Shown: positions 26,801 through 35,964 of the stretch, one piece after another
Layout: each line of letters begins with the position of its first letter
Position numbering within the stretch: position 1 is the first letter of the stretch
DNA from: Pseudomonadota bacterium
GTDB lineage: Bacteria; Desulfobacterota; Desulfobulbia; Desulfobulbales; Desulfocapsaceae
Assembly (NCBI GenBank): GCA_018821985.1
Contig: JAHJKP010000012.1
Span: forward strand, 1-64,000
Direction: 5' to 3'
Length of the DNA: 64,000 bases
Notes under the pieces: generated by a model
Seen by the model: the letters and a program-made list of their open reading frames with translations, nothing else
Database searches by the model: none
Told to the model about the DNA's origin: nothing
Program-made: the position numbers and the translations under genes

Positions 26801-27947
26801 GCCACAACTCCAGAGTGGTTTCATCGCCATCGGGAAAGACCACCAGCACATTGTGAAAGCGGTTGTGCTGCTTTAGATAGCTACGAAGCTGGGTGGCGTC
26901 CTCTTTCTTCTTGAGGGGATAAACAATGTAGCCTAGCAGGCGGCTCTTTTCGTCCCGCAGGGTGACTCCGCCAAAGGGATTCTTGCCGTCCAGTTTTTTG
27001 CTCAACTCCTCGGGGTCAATGCCGATATCGTGGTCCGAAGGCAGGGCGAAGGCCTGTAAGCGGCGGGTCTGGCCAGATTTGCACTTCAGGCCGAAGCCTT
27101 TGGCAATGGTATCAAGGAGGGTGATGACATGCTCCTGGATCTCGGTTGTCTGGGGAGATTTTTTGCTACAGACCTCCAATAGTTTTTCGGCCTGTTTACG
27201 CTCATCACTGGTAGTAAAGGCCTCTTGCCAGTTGGCGGTACCGAGCTTCTTGAACTGACGTTCGTAAAGGAGTCCAAGATGGTCTTTCGCCAGTTGCCGA
27301 TCCCAAAAGCGGGTCTGCTCGGTGAGGTGGAAGGTCTCCATGCCGCCGGTCTTTGCATTGACCGTGCCGAAACAGATCAAGCGTACCGGTTCCTGGTCCC
27401 GTTCGTCACGGATAGAGACGATGCAGAGGGTCTCTTCCTTTCTGCCTTTGCGAACATCCGCTGTGACCCCTTCGCCGCCCCGCTGAAAACCTTCCAGTGC
27501 CTCGCTTACCATGCGGGCCAGGGCATCCTCCACCATATCGAGATGGCTTATCTTGCGACTCTTGAAGGCGGGGATGGCGAGCAGATCACGATGGCTGATA
27601 TCGGCTTCGAAAAGCAGGGTCTGGTAGGGTCGTGACGGAGTCTTGGCCCAGAAGGCGGCGCGGGGAGGAAGATGGCGGGCAACGGAGTCGGTATTGCGGA
27701 TGAGGCTCGTGGTCTGCACATAGTCGGGTTTGCCAAAGGCGGAGGCCTCCAATAACCGTTGGGCAAAACTGGCGTCTGCCTCGCCCTGGGTTGTTGTTAC
27801 GGCAGGAGTTTCGAAACCGAATGACATCAAATCACTGGCCGGCGCCGAGTTTTGAGCGGCTTGCTTTTCAGACTTTGGGGATTGCTTCGGCCCTTCGAGG
27901 ATGAAGCTGATGAACTCTTCTTTTTTCAGCATTGCTTGCTCCGTCAT
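23865..27947 (-). CDS. Type ISP-like N6-adenine DNA methyltransferase
   Basis: Predicted DNA adenine methyltransferase of the Eco57I/type ISP group, 1360 residues from the ATG at 27947; a TTG at 27983 would add 12. The SAM-binding motif DPATGTGTFL is near residue 655, preceded by GVYFTPRPVVSFIVRS, and the catalytic NPPY is near 790 (VVVGNPPYAY). The C-terminal ~450 residues would be target recognition. The first ~450 residues carry no nuclease motif I can identify, and no helicase is fused, so unlike LlaGI or LlaBIII it may only modify, with cutting left to other operon products. It overlaps mcrB by 4 bases and follows the double helicase by 60 bases. Codon use in the ~24,700-25,500 part is more AT-rich, as is common for swapped recognition domains. 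Confidence 0.85.
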   Translation of the reverse strand: MTEQAMLKKEEFISFILEGPKQSPKSEKQAAQNSAPASDLMSFGFETPAVTTTQGEADASFAQRLLEASAFGKPDYVQTTSLIRNTDSVARHLPPRAAFWAKTPSRPYQTLLFEADISHRDLLAIPAFKSRKISHLDMVEDALARMVSEALEGFQRGGEGVTADVRKGRKEETLCIVSIRDERDQEPVRLICFGTVNAKTGGMETFHLTEQTRFWDRQLAKDHLGLLYERQFKKLGTANWQEAFTTSDERKQAEKLLEVCSKKSPQTTEIQEHVITLLDTIAKGFGLKCKSGQTRRLQAFALPSDHDIGIDPEELSKKLDGKNPFGGVTLRDEKSRLLGYIVYPLKKKEDATQLRSYLKQHNRFHNVLVVFPDGDETTLELWQGQETLSGKLRKDHGFKDAAEVVSLLSRFFVVSKAKVRNPMELAQELAYRARYLRKLALMELEDEPKEGPLRNLYKTFKKTLVHDQTEGEFADAFAQTLTYGLLTSRWIGNERLAACGDRFTRQNALKYLPSTSNFLGELFKTALEVNLSEHRGRLLWLVDDIADLLDRINVTYIFGIGDKNSDQATDPVIHFYEPFLAAYDNELRNKRGVYFTPRPVVSFIVRSVHELLQTEFGLEDGLASTATWGDMQRSFPDLKLPKGVTSTAPFVCILDPATGTGTFLYECIEVIERTMKEKWCNALQKDSWNDPEIVARWREYVPKHLLTRLYGYELMMASYSIAHLKLAFKLGETGYHVKDHERLHVYLTDSLEPASDIQEGLPGFVSALAREAEEVNGIKRQQRFTVVVGNPPYAYDSSNTGAWISSIIRAYFQVDGKPLGERNPKGLLDDYVKFLRFGQHSIDTSGVGILALITNHGYLDNPTFRGMRQSLTSSFNYIYLVDMHGNLKKKEKATDGSKDVNVFDIQQGVAIGIFSNSLSNNKSISHYSLLGGREIKYKFSSANTIFSIDNKNILSPSSPDYLFCKQDDYGKNDYDTYDKITDIFLESANGFKTHRDRIAVSFDKNDITNLIKKMIDESISDSSIRNIYEISDSSDWQLKHVRKLLQQDKNWKIRLVNCLYRPFDIRYCHYSRYFMDRPREKELHHALHPNICMATGRQGQAVGEGEWNLITVGKHVADTNLFYRGGIQYFPLYLYSNSAHQLWSLGKDGRVTNLAINFVKKMESSLGLKFVSEAESKPKAKTTFFPEDVFYYIYAILHSPIYRSRYADFLKIDFPKIPICFDLELFREICKIGSNLVSIQLFESTMLIDTTITKVVGTVSVEVEKISYSDKTVWLDKKQKNGFQGVTDQVWNFHIGGYQVCHKWLKDRKGRLLSDDDIDHYQKIIVAISETIRLMTEIDTVIDAHGGWPAAFQAKSGETK

Positions 27948-28007
27948 TCTGATGTCTTCCCTGGCCACGGTGCAGGGCTCCAAGTGTCTTTCGTTTCTTT
28001 CGTAGGG

Positions 28008-31000
28008 TTAAGAAATTTTACGTCCCAGCTTCTCGGGGTCGAGGACAGGCAACTGCAGGATATAAATGTCACTGAATCCGATATTCACTCGGTCCTCATC
28101 TGATCCGAGCTTTGGCGCGGCAAGGGCGGTAGCCCCCTGCATAAAGGGCTTGACGAACTCCTGAGGAACGAGAGCCCTAAGTTCAATCCCCTGTTCCAGT
28201 TGCAACGAAGCCGCCAGCAAGTGCGAAGCCTTGATCGGTGAGGCGGCCTGGGTATGGAAGTCAATCTCTCTGGTAGGTAACGGTGGAGGCCAGTGCTCGG
28301 CCTTGCCGTCCATGATCAACCAACCATCATAGAGCGACTCCCCTGGGATCTTCTCAGCCCAGCACCAACATGGTTCTCCGTCCTTCAAGGCTGGCTCCAG
28401 GTAGCGGCTAAAGCGCTCATAGCGTTCAATCGTCTCACCACGGCGCCCCAAGAGAGCACGGCCCACCAGTGGAGAAGTAGAATCGGCTGCCCCAGCGCGG
28501 AACCAGCTATTGAGGTTGGCAGCCCACTCCGGCTGTATGCCGCGCTCTTTGAAGATCCGACGGAACTTTTCATGGAATCCGGCGACCTGTTCGATGGCCC
28601 GATCCTTTTGAAAGGCATTGAGGCTTGACACCCCCTGGTAGGCGTAATCGGCCATCCAGTCGGCTTCGGCACCGGTGCCTTGGTCGAGCCCCAAGGTAAA
28701 GTCGATAGCGAGAGTCTTCATGGCAATTCGCTCTCGCAGGAGAAGCTCGGTTTCAAGTTCGTCTGGCAGGATCATATTAACGGTAAGTGTTGCCTCCTTT
28801 TCCCGGTCGTGCCAGTAGTAAGGAGTAACGGCAACTTTCATTTCCCGGGCCAGGGCCTCCAGTTCGGGAAAAGTCCGGGATTTTTCGATGCGCGGGTTCA
28901 GGCGGCGGTCGATACGGCCGGAACGCTGGATCATGCGGACTGGATTCCAGTGGATATCGAAATTGACCAGTACTGTTGCATCCTGCAGGTTGACCCCCTC
29001 GGCCAGAACATCACTGGAGAAAAGGACATGGATGGGGTGTTGCAGAGCGTTTCGCCAGGCTGTTGACCAGGCGGTGGTCACACCACCGAAGATGTTGGTC
29101 TGTACGCCATCTTCGGTCACTTCGGTGGCAGGTGGAAATGGACCGATGCGGTAGTACGGAGCAAAGGCGTTGACCACCTCATCCCGATCCTCGGTGCCTC
29201 CGGTGATGACAGCGGTGACCTTGATGAGTTCTCGAACCTCGCGGTCATTGAGGTCTGGAAGCCCCAAAGCGGGAAGTACCATCCGCCATTCTTCCATGGT
29301 AAAGGCACTGGTGGCGCGCAACACCGAGTGGGCATAGGCCAGGGTGTCGCTGAATTGACAGAAGACGATAACTTTCTGCCCCTCGCGACGCGCCAAGAGC
29401 AGGCGGGAGACGAGGGCTCGCAGCTTGGCATCGGTCACCACCCGCAGGCCCCAGGCGGGAGATTTGGGCCAGTTAACTTCCTCTCCACCCCGGGTAAAGT
29501 GATGAGGCCATTCGGTGCGGTCAAACTTGCCGAATACCACATCTGCCAGGCCAGGGGCAACGCTCAGCAGCGTGGTGAAATCCTGGAGTAGAAAGTCTTT
29601 AAGATCCCAGAGCCGGTCGAGCTGTTCTCGAGCGGTCAAGCTACTGCTGTCTTCCGACTCGAAAAGGCTAAGCTGCACGGGTGTATCATCAGCCTCGGCG
29701 GCTGGAATCTTGGCCTCGTAAGCCCTGGCAAGGTGGTCGAGAAAGTCGAAATTGCTCTGGCCCGGTGCATCAGCGGTAGCAAGGGAAATGATCTTGTCCA
29801 GATCCTTCTTATTATGGAAGGCAAGGGTTCGCTGGATTTCTTTTCTAAGAGTTGTGTTCCGCTCATGGGCCCCCACTCTGGCGCAGAGGTCGACAAGGTT
29901 TTGCAGCCGATAGGCATGGAGTACCGTGAGACGCAACAAGGTGATAAGGAATGAAACGGGTGAACTTTCCAGTCGCTTGAGCACCAGAATCCGCTGCAAG
30001 CCGACCACTGACGAGATTTCTTCCGAGCTTTTTATTCCCTCGCGTACGTCGTACCACATGTAGACTTTGAGACTCAGTGGCTGTTGTCCCGAGCTGCATC
30101 CTCCGTCATGGTCGAACAGGGGTAAGAACCCGGCTAGGATGTCGTGAGTGCCGTCGTACTCGTCACTGTAGCGCAGTTTTTCCGGCAATCCGGCATCGGC
30201 CCGGAAGAGGAGTTCGACGTCGGTGCCTTGTTGGCGCTCGATCTCTTTGCACAGATCGCGAGACCGCTGAACAACGATTCGATCAAGCAGTTCTTCGGCT
30301 ATGCGGGCTGGTTCTGCAGTTGCGCGTTGACCACTGTTTTCGGCAATGGCGCGGATTTCCTGCTGCAGGTTTTTGAGCTTCTTGTCCTGCTCTTTAAGAT
30401 AGTCACCAAGGCGCTGGACATTCGGACCGAAGTCCAGGTCATCGCGAAAATCGTTCGCCATCGAAAATCGGGCATCGGCCTGCCCGTGGATCAGGAGCGG
30501 CGCCACGTCACCCTTTGGTCCCTTAGGGCTTTTGGCCTTGACACAGCGATCACTCACCTCTTTCAGTCCTTGGCGACGGTAGCCGTCGTCGGTCACTGCG
30601 TTGCTCAGCCAAAAGGGTTTAGAGAACAGAAGGGCCGTCTCTTGTTTGAGATCGTCCAGAGTGTTGTTGATGGGCGTGGCAGTGAGGAGCAGAACCAGGC
30701 GGCGTTTTTCCCGACGAGGTTGGAGGCGGAGAAGATCACGTAAGACCACGCTGCGACGGGCATTGAGTGACCTGAAGTTGTGAGCCTCATCGACGATAAC
30801 AAGATCAGAGAGAAGGAGATGCTCCATGTCACTCAGTTCTCTTATGGATGGGGCTTCCAGAATTTCGCTCGTTTTAGTGATACGGGAAAGTCTGGAGTGT
30901 GATATAATGCGAACCGTGGCAAGGGGGAGGCCATGAGCGGCCAGAGAAGGTATTGCCTCCCGCTGCCAGGTGCTGACCACCGAATTTGGGGAGAGTACGG

Positions 31001-34000
31001 TGATACGAAAGGGATCGGCCAGCAGCTCGTCAGGGCAATCATGATGCGTGTCGCGCCAAGCATTGGCATAGTGGACCATGACCGTCGTGGCAATATAGGT
31101 CTTACCGAGACCGACGCCGTCGCAGAGCATGGCGCCGCCAAATTCTTCCATCTGGGCCAGAAGCCGCTGGGCCGCCTGGCGTTGGTAAGCCGACCGCTGG
31201 TAAGCCTCCGCACGGGGATGGAGGCGGCGGCTTTCACCAAGCATCTCACCAATCATCCGCCAAAGGCCAAGCATGGCCTTTTCTTCGGTGGTACATTCGG
31301 CAATCCCTGATCTGTAAGAACTCTTGAAAATCTCGCTAGCTTCAATGTCCCATCGTTTGAGATATCCATGACCGGTAATGGAATCGATTGTATCGGTGTG
31401 TCCATAAAAGTCCGCAGGCCTGATATGACCACAGAGCAAGTGCGCAATGGCGTGCATTACAGCTTTCTCGAGAACATCGGTAGGCTGATTGAGATCTAAC
31501 CCGATTGAGACAGTAGCTGAGCCAGGAGAGAGGATCATGACAGTCCCCTCTTGCTGGGGGACCATCAAGGGGGTGTCTGCAACTTCATCCAAAGGGGTGA
31601 TATCTACCTTGAAGGAGAAAGGTAAGTGTTCTGCAAGTAGCGCTGACAGCTTTTGAGCGTCTTGACTTTCTTGACTGCAGCATGCGGAAATTTTCTCGTT
31701 CCAGAACTCACGCTGCAGCCAGGGTTGGATTGCCTCAGACGTGGTTGCTGGATCAAACAGGGTGAACCACAACCGGTCCTTTTCTTGAGGGTTTTCGATA
31801 GTCTCCGTGAGCCAGAGACTGTTTCCCGCAAATGAATAAACCGGTGACATGGTATGGCCTGTCTCGCCCGGATCCTCAGATTGCCATGAGGCGACAGGAG
31901 TTTCTGAATCGTCCTTAATGTTCAGTTCAGCAGTGACACCTGCTCCACAAGCAAAGGCAAGACCGACGAGGGTGTGAAAGGCTTGAAAATGAAGACCATG
32001 GGCATTTCTTGCCAGGGCTATGAGGCCGACAGGAGAGAGTATTTCCGGCTGTGCCTGAAACCATTGGAAGGTTTCAACGAAAGAGAAGATAGTTGCTTGG
32101 TTCAAGGGTTGGAAGGGTGAGACAACAAGATCAATCGTATTCCCGTTATCACCGCCTACCGTTAAGGTCCAATTCTCAGCAAGACCATCTACCTTGCCTG
32201 ATGATGTAAAGTTCAATGTGATTTCAGCCCTGTCGCGAAGGAGAGCAGCGCAGTCATCGAGATTCAGATCTTTTAGCCAAGGTGCTTCAGAGGTCTTGCC
32301 GCTGACACTGCACGCAGCAGCAAAAAGGTGGCTGGTCAGGGCTCGGGCATAGAGACGGGCCGGTTTTTTTGAAGCCTCGTCTCTCCAAGTGATTCGCAGC
32401 TCTGTTTTGATGACACTTGAAGGATTGTTTTTGAGAGTCACGATCTCGGAGGGTGTGTTTTCTTCTGCTGAATCTGAAGCATCTTCCGTGGCAGTCTCTG
32501 CCGACAAATCACACTCCTGAAGCCAGGACAGAAATCCCTGAAAAGGGATTGAGCGAAAGGCCTCTTCGGCCTGCATGTCGTTACTTAGATGACTGAAGTA
32601 CCTGCTCCTATCGCAAAACTTTTGGGCATCTTTGACCGGGATGTCTTGTGACCGCATCAGAGTTTCCGTCCATGAACGGAGTTGTTGCGGGGATATATCC
32701 GTGCCGCTGGGAACACCGCTGATGCAATACTCGTCCGCGACGACATCTCTTGCGACACCGAATCGTTTTAAAACAATGGCAAAGAGTTGGTTATAGTCCG
32801 AGCCCCCCCAAGTAGTCAAACGATTCCCTTCATAAGACCAGTGATGTGGATCGTAACCACTCGTCTCGGCCAGTGCCCAGATGATTCTTCGCGACAAGCC
32901 TCTTCTCCCTCTAGTTGCCGGAAGTGCGCTCAGTTGCTGGCCAGCTCTCCCCTTTTCAAGCGAAACAGTGCCATCGACGTGGGAGGTGACCTGCTTCATT
33001 TTCCCGCCAACAAAAAGCGCACCTGATGTGACGTTTTGACCAGAAGTGGCGATCAATGTTTCACCCGAGGAACTGTCAACCATTGTCATCGTTGCAGATC
33101 CACTGATAGTCGTGTGGATTTTGCGTTTTTCACCTTGATCCATCAGGTCGATAGAAGGGATTAAGGCCCCACGGTGGTTTTCCAACGCCCCAGTTTTAAG
33201 CATGTCGTTCACCACCGGTTCATGCCCATGAACACCTGTTCTCTCTTCCAGGTTTTGCATGGTTAGGGGTTTATTGTCTCGACTGACACCGCGCCAGGCA
33301 TAACTTAGTATCTGTTGGAATCGGACTGAAGGGCGGTCGTAATCATGTACGTCGTCAAGAATACCGTTACACGCTGAATCGTGCAGTGCATGAAACAACG
33401 CGAGCTCCTGCGGGGTCGAATAGAGGGCTATGACCCGGCAGGTGTCGGTTTTGCGATTTCCGCGACCGATACGCTGTAAAAAACCGTTAATCGAATAGGG
33501 GGGATCGGCAAGAACGATTGCCTCAATGTCTCCAATGTCAATGCCGACTTCAAGGGTCGAGGTAGCGACGCAAACCCCGAAAGGATCTTTTTTCATTGCA
33601 CCTTCAACCCGTTCACGTTCACTAGCGGCAAGCACCCCGGTATGCCAATGGACGGGCCAGCGTTCGCCTTGAAGCAGCTCATGTAATTTGGCAGCTATGG
33701 TCTGGGTATTGTTTCGCGTATTACCGAAGACGAGGACTTTTGCGGTCTTTGATTTCTTGAGCCAATCGGCTATGACAGCAGCAGACTCCAACGGCTTTTC
33801 TGAACCGGCAGCAATCCCTACTGGCAAATAGGAGATGTCGATATCACGTGCTTCGCCTGCCTGTACCGTTAAGACATTGTCCCCAAGCCACAATCTGCCA
33901 ACCTCTAACATGTTCTGCAGAGTGGCAGTCATGCCGATTTTCTGGAATACGTCTTTGGGGTTCTTGGGTTTAGAGGAATTTCTTTCGATTCTGGAAATGA

Positions 34001-34487
34001 CATGCCGCAACTGTTGGCCGCGGGCGTTGCCGTGCAGTAGATGAATCTCGTCAACAACAATGGCTCTAACCCCGGCAAGGCTTTCTGGCCTGACGAGCTG
34101 AAGAGAGTCTAACGCCTCGGGAGTTGCCAGGATGAGGAAAACATCTTCAGGTTCGGTAAATTCATGACGGTCACCGGTATATCTGCGGATAGCTCCAGGG
34201 GCTCTTGTGCAGAAATAGGTGTCCAACCGGTGGAAGAGATCATTTACGAGGGCCTTTGTAGGGGCTACGTAAACTACAGAAGCCTGTTGACGTTTAAAGG
34301 AGACGTGCCGCTGATAAAGAGGAGCAACCGCCGCCTCGGTTTTCCCAGATGCGGTTGGACCGGAAAGTAAAACTGATTCACCCCGCACGAGGAGAGGCAT
34401 TGCCTGTTCCTGAATATGACGGGGCTTCCTCTTGTTGAAGAAAATAGGCCATGCCTGCGGCATTGTTTCAGAAAGGCTTTTCTTCAT
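28008..34487 (-). CDS. Double helicase: Lhr/BrxHI-like DEAD plus SNF2 domains
   Basis: A 2159-residue protein containing two complete SF2 motors. The first resembles Lhr/BrxHI helicases: Walker A SGPTASGKT (~42-50), DEIH (~149), TSTLEVGIDIGD and LQRIGRGNR. A long unknown linker (about 600-1080) follows. The second is SNF2-like: LCDGVGLGKTY (~1125), VDEAHNFRS (~1232), and a C-terminal half with LAEGVNLQDA and QRSGRIDRRLNP (~1859). SNF2-type proteins occur in DISARM (DrmD) and Dpd (DpdE) and DEAD-type ones in BREX type 2 (BrxHI), normally as separate genes. It is preceded after 7 bases by the BrxD-like gene, which fits the BrxD-BrxHI pairing. Confidence 0.85.
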   Translation of the reverse strand: MKKSLSETMPQAWPIFFNKRKPRHIQEQAMPLLVRGESVLLSGPTASGKTEAAVAPLYQRHVSFKRQQASVVYVAPTKALVNDLFHRLDTYFCTRAPGAIRRYTGDRHEFTEPEDVFLILATPEALDSLQLVRPESLAGVRAIVVDEIHLLHGNARGQQLRHVISRIERNSSKPKNPKDVFQKIGMTATLQNMLEVGRLWLGDNVLTVQAGEARDIDISYLPVGIAAGSEKPLESAAVIADWLKKSKTAKVLVFGNTRNNTQTIAAKLHELLQGERWPVHWHTGVLAASERERVEGAMKKDPFGVCVATSTLEVGIDIGDIEAIVLADPPYSINGFLQRIGRGNRKTDTCRVIALYSTPQELALFHALHDSACNGILDDVHDYDRPSVRFQQILSYAWRGVSRDNKPLTMQNLEERTGVHGHEPVVNDMLKTGALENHRGALIPSIDLMDQGEKRKIHTTISGSATMTMVDSSSGETLIATSGQNVTSGALFVGGKMKQVTSHVDGTVSLEKGRAGQQLSALPATRGRRGLSRRIIWALAETSGYDPHHWSYEGNRLTTWGGSDYNQLFAIVLKRFGVARDVVADEYCISGVPSGTDISPQQLRSWTETLMRSQDIPVKDAQKFCDRSRYFSHLSNDMQAEEAFRSIPFQGFLSWLQECDLSAETATEDASDSAEENTPSEIVTLKNNPSSVIKTELRITWRDEASKKPARLYARALTSHLFAAACSVSGKTSEAPWLKDLNLDDCAALLRDRAEITLNFTSSGKVDGLAENWTLTVGGDNGNTIDLVVSPFQPLNQATIFSFVETFQWFQAQPEILSPVGLIALARNAHGLHFQAFHTLVGLAFACGAGVTAELNIKDDSETPVASWQSEDPGETGHTMSPVYSFAGNSLWLTETIENPQEKDRLWFTLFDPATTSEAIQPWLQREFWNEKISACCSQESQDAQKLSALLAEHLPFSFKVDITPLDEVADTPLMVPQQEGTVMILSPGSATVSIGLDLNQPTDVLEKAVMHAIAHLLCGHIRPADFYGHTDTIDSITGHGYLKRWDIEASEIFKSSYRSGIAECTTEEKAMLGLWRMIGEMLGESRRLHPRAEAYQRSAYQRQAAQRLLAQMEEFGGAMLCDGVGLGKTYIATTVMVHYANAWRDTHHDCPDELLADPFRITVLSPNSVVSTWQREAIPSLAAHGLPLATVRIISHSRLSRITKTSEILEAPSIRELSDMEHLLLSDLVIVDEAHNFRSLNARRSVVLRDLLRLQPRREKRRLVLLLTATPINNTLDDLKQETALLFSKPFWLSNAVTDDGYRRQGLKEVSDRCVKAKSPKGPKGDVAPLLIHGQADARFSMANDFRDDLDFGPNVQRLGDYLKEQDKKLKNLQQEIRAIAENSGQRATAEPARIAEELLDRIVVQRSRDLCKEIERQQGTDVELLFRADAGLPEKLRYSDEYDGTHDILAGFLPLFDHDGGCSSGQQPLSLKVYMWYDVREGIKSSEEISSVVGLQRILVLKRLESSPVSFLITLLRLTVLHAYRLQNLVDLCARVGAHERNTTLRKEIQRTLAFHNKKDLDKIISLATADAPGQSNFDFLDHLARAYEAKIPAAEADDTPVQLSLFESEDSSSLTAREQLDRLWDLKDFLLQDFTTLLSVAPGLADVVFGKFDRTEWPHHFTRGGEEVNWPKSPAWGLRVVTDAKLRALVSRLLLARREGQKVIVFCQFSDTLAYAHSVLRATSAFTMEEWRMVLPALGLPDLNDREVRELIKVTAVITGGTEDRDEVVNAFAPYYRIGPFPPATEVTEDGVQTNIFGGVTTAWSTAWRNALQHPIHVLFSSDVLAEGVNLQDATVLVNFDIHWNPVRMIQRSGRIDRRLNPRIEKSRTFPELEALAREMKVAVTPYYWHDREKEATLTVNMILPDELETELLLRERIAMKTLAIDFTLGLDQGTGAEADWMADYAYQGVSSLNAFQKDRAIEQVAGFHEKFRRIFKERGIQPEWAANLNSWFRAGAADSTSPLVGRALLGRRGETIERYERFSRYLEPALKDGEPCWCWAEKIPGESLYDGWLIMDGKAEHWPPPLPTREIDFHTQAASPIKASHLLAASLQLEQGIELRALVPQEFVKPFMQGATALAAPKLGSDEDRVNIGFSDIYILQLPVLDPEKLGRKIS

Positions 34488-34494
34488 CCTTTAA

Positions 34495-35964
34495 TTATTC
34501 CCAAGGCAATAGTTCGCTGCCGGTTAACTGTCTTGCTGCTGTCTGTAGGTGTCCAATCAGATCTTCAAGGGAATCAGCATTTTCTGCTAAGACTATGGAT
34601 GGGCATAGGCAAGCTATTTTTACCCATGTGCGAACGACGCAGTCGCGTGAATCGGTGCCCTCGAATTCATTTGCAAGCGCGTTTGCCACCTTTTGGCGGG
34701 CGGTCTCGGTAGAAAGCAAGGCACTCTTTTCCGGATAATGGGTGTGGAAATCTGTTAACAGGTTCAGCGTCCATGACCGATAAGCTTCCGCAGACGGTTC
34801 TGACAGGCAGACGCGGTCCTCTGGATTGTGCAGAAAGACACACGCGTCACGTAACGACAGGCTGTCATCTGCGAAGGTCTCCCCTTCGGTAAGCCCCACA
34901 TAAAGTCCAAAATGTGGCCCAGTGGTCCAATATTCCGGTAGCTGATAACCATGATCGTTCAGTACGGGACTGCTATCCTGTAACGGGAGGTGTGCTGCGC
35001 GGGCGAGAAGGTCGAAAAAATTGTTGGCTTTTTCTCTGCGCCGTACGTTGTACCCTCGCACATGTTCTGCTTCGTCCATAATAATCAGCAGTCCTTTATA
35101 TCCTAGGGCCTTACAAATTTCGTTCACAACGACCAGGTGAAAGACGTATATCTCAGCGTTTTCTCTGGTCTTCGGCATAATTGGGATAACACGAGAGTTA
35201 ATATTAGTGCTTTTGGCAAGGTCTCTGATGCTGCCTGAGCCGGTAATAGATATGCCTTGTCCTGCCAGCCATCCGCATCCGCTTACATAGTCTGGGTCAT
35301 CATTGTGAGGGAAAAACATAAGCGTTTCCAGGCCGTAGCGAAACCAAGGAGAGGCTTTCAGCATCGGCAAATCTCTAACTTTGTCCCAATTCTTTTTTAT
35401 TTCCCTAACAAAATCGTGAAAACCTTGAGATGCAGTCCCGTCTTCACGAGCAGGGAATTTGAGTTTCGACATGATCTCTCTGTAGACCAGATGCGGTTTG
35501 GCAGGGTCTACGGCCTTGAGATCTAATTCGAGATAAGAGACAGCCCATCCTGATCTTCTGGCAATGACGCTTGTAAGATGGAGATAATGAGATTTACCCG
35601 TACCGTAATTGCCGAAAACGACTTTACATAAACCAGAATTGGATTGACTGTCGAGGCTGGAACGGACTGTTGATGCAATGTTTTCCCCACCGATACTCAT
35701 CTCTATAAGAGACGAAGAGTCTGGGGGGACCACACCGAGGTTAACTGCCTCGAAGGCCTTCCGAAAAGCGACTTTATCTTTGCTTGCAGGTATATGGCTG
35801 TCGATGACCCGAGGACCGACTTCTTCCTTGAGGGTCAATTCATTAATGTTGCAGTCGATCTGTTCCCCAAAAAAATCTACAATTGCCATAGTCCCAAGAA
35901 GTTCGGTAACCTTGCCTGGGCCGAATTCAAGATGCTCAACAGATGTGCCGACAGAAATGGTCAT
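34495..35964 (-). CDS. BrxD-like P-loop ATPase with N-terminal SH3-like module
   Basis: A 489-residue P-loop ATPase of the DUF2791/BrxD kind. Walker A is at residues 118-125 (GNYGTGKS) and Walker B near 295 (LLIIMDEAEHV). Residues 1-50 form a small beta module (GTSVEHLEFGPGKV, then VDFFG) like SH3-type CarD/DUF3553 domains; a similar module opens the helicase at 38201-40714. BrxD is an ATP-binding protein of type 2 BREX systems whose biochemical role is unclear. It overlaps the 433-aa ATPase by 4 bases (ATGA) and is followed 7 bases later by the Lhr-like/SNF2 helicase. The two ATPases may form a hetero-oligomer. Confidence 0.7.
   Translation of the reverse strand: MTISVGTSVEHLEFGPGKVTELLGTMAIVDFFGEQIDCNINELTLKEEVGPRVIDSHIPASKDKVAFRKAFEAVNLGVVPPDSSSLIEMSIGGENIASTVRSSLDSQSNSGLCKVVFGNYGTGKSHYLHLTSVIARRSGWAVSYLELDLKAVDPAKPHLVYREIMSKLKFPAREDGTASQGFHDFVREIKKNWDKVRDLPMLKASPWFRYGLETLMFFPHNDDPDYVSGCGWLAGQGISITGSGSIRDLAKSTNINSRVIPIMPKTRENAEIYVFHLVVVNEICKALGYKGLLIIMDEAEHVRGYNVRRREKANNFFDLLARAAHLPLQDSSPVLNDHGYQLPEYWTTGPHFGLYVGLTEGETFADDSLSLRDACVFLHNPEDRVCLSEPSAEAYRSWTLNLLTDFHTHYPEKSALLSTETARQKVANALANEFEGTDSRDCVVRTWVKIACLCPSIVLAENADSLEDLIGHLQTAARQLTGSELLPWE

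Noticed and set aside
30144-30743. 199-aa plus-strand frame opposite the double helicase
   Set aside because: Shadow of a strongly supported coding frame; no motif.
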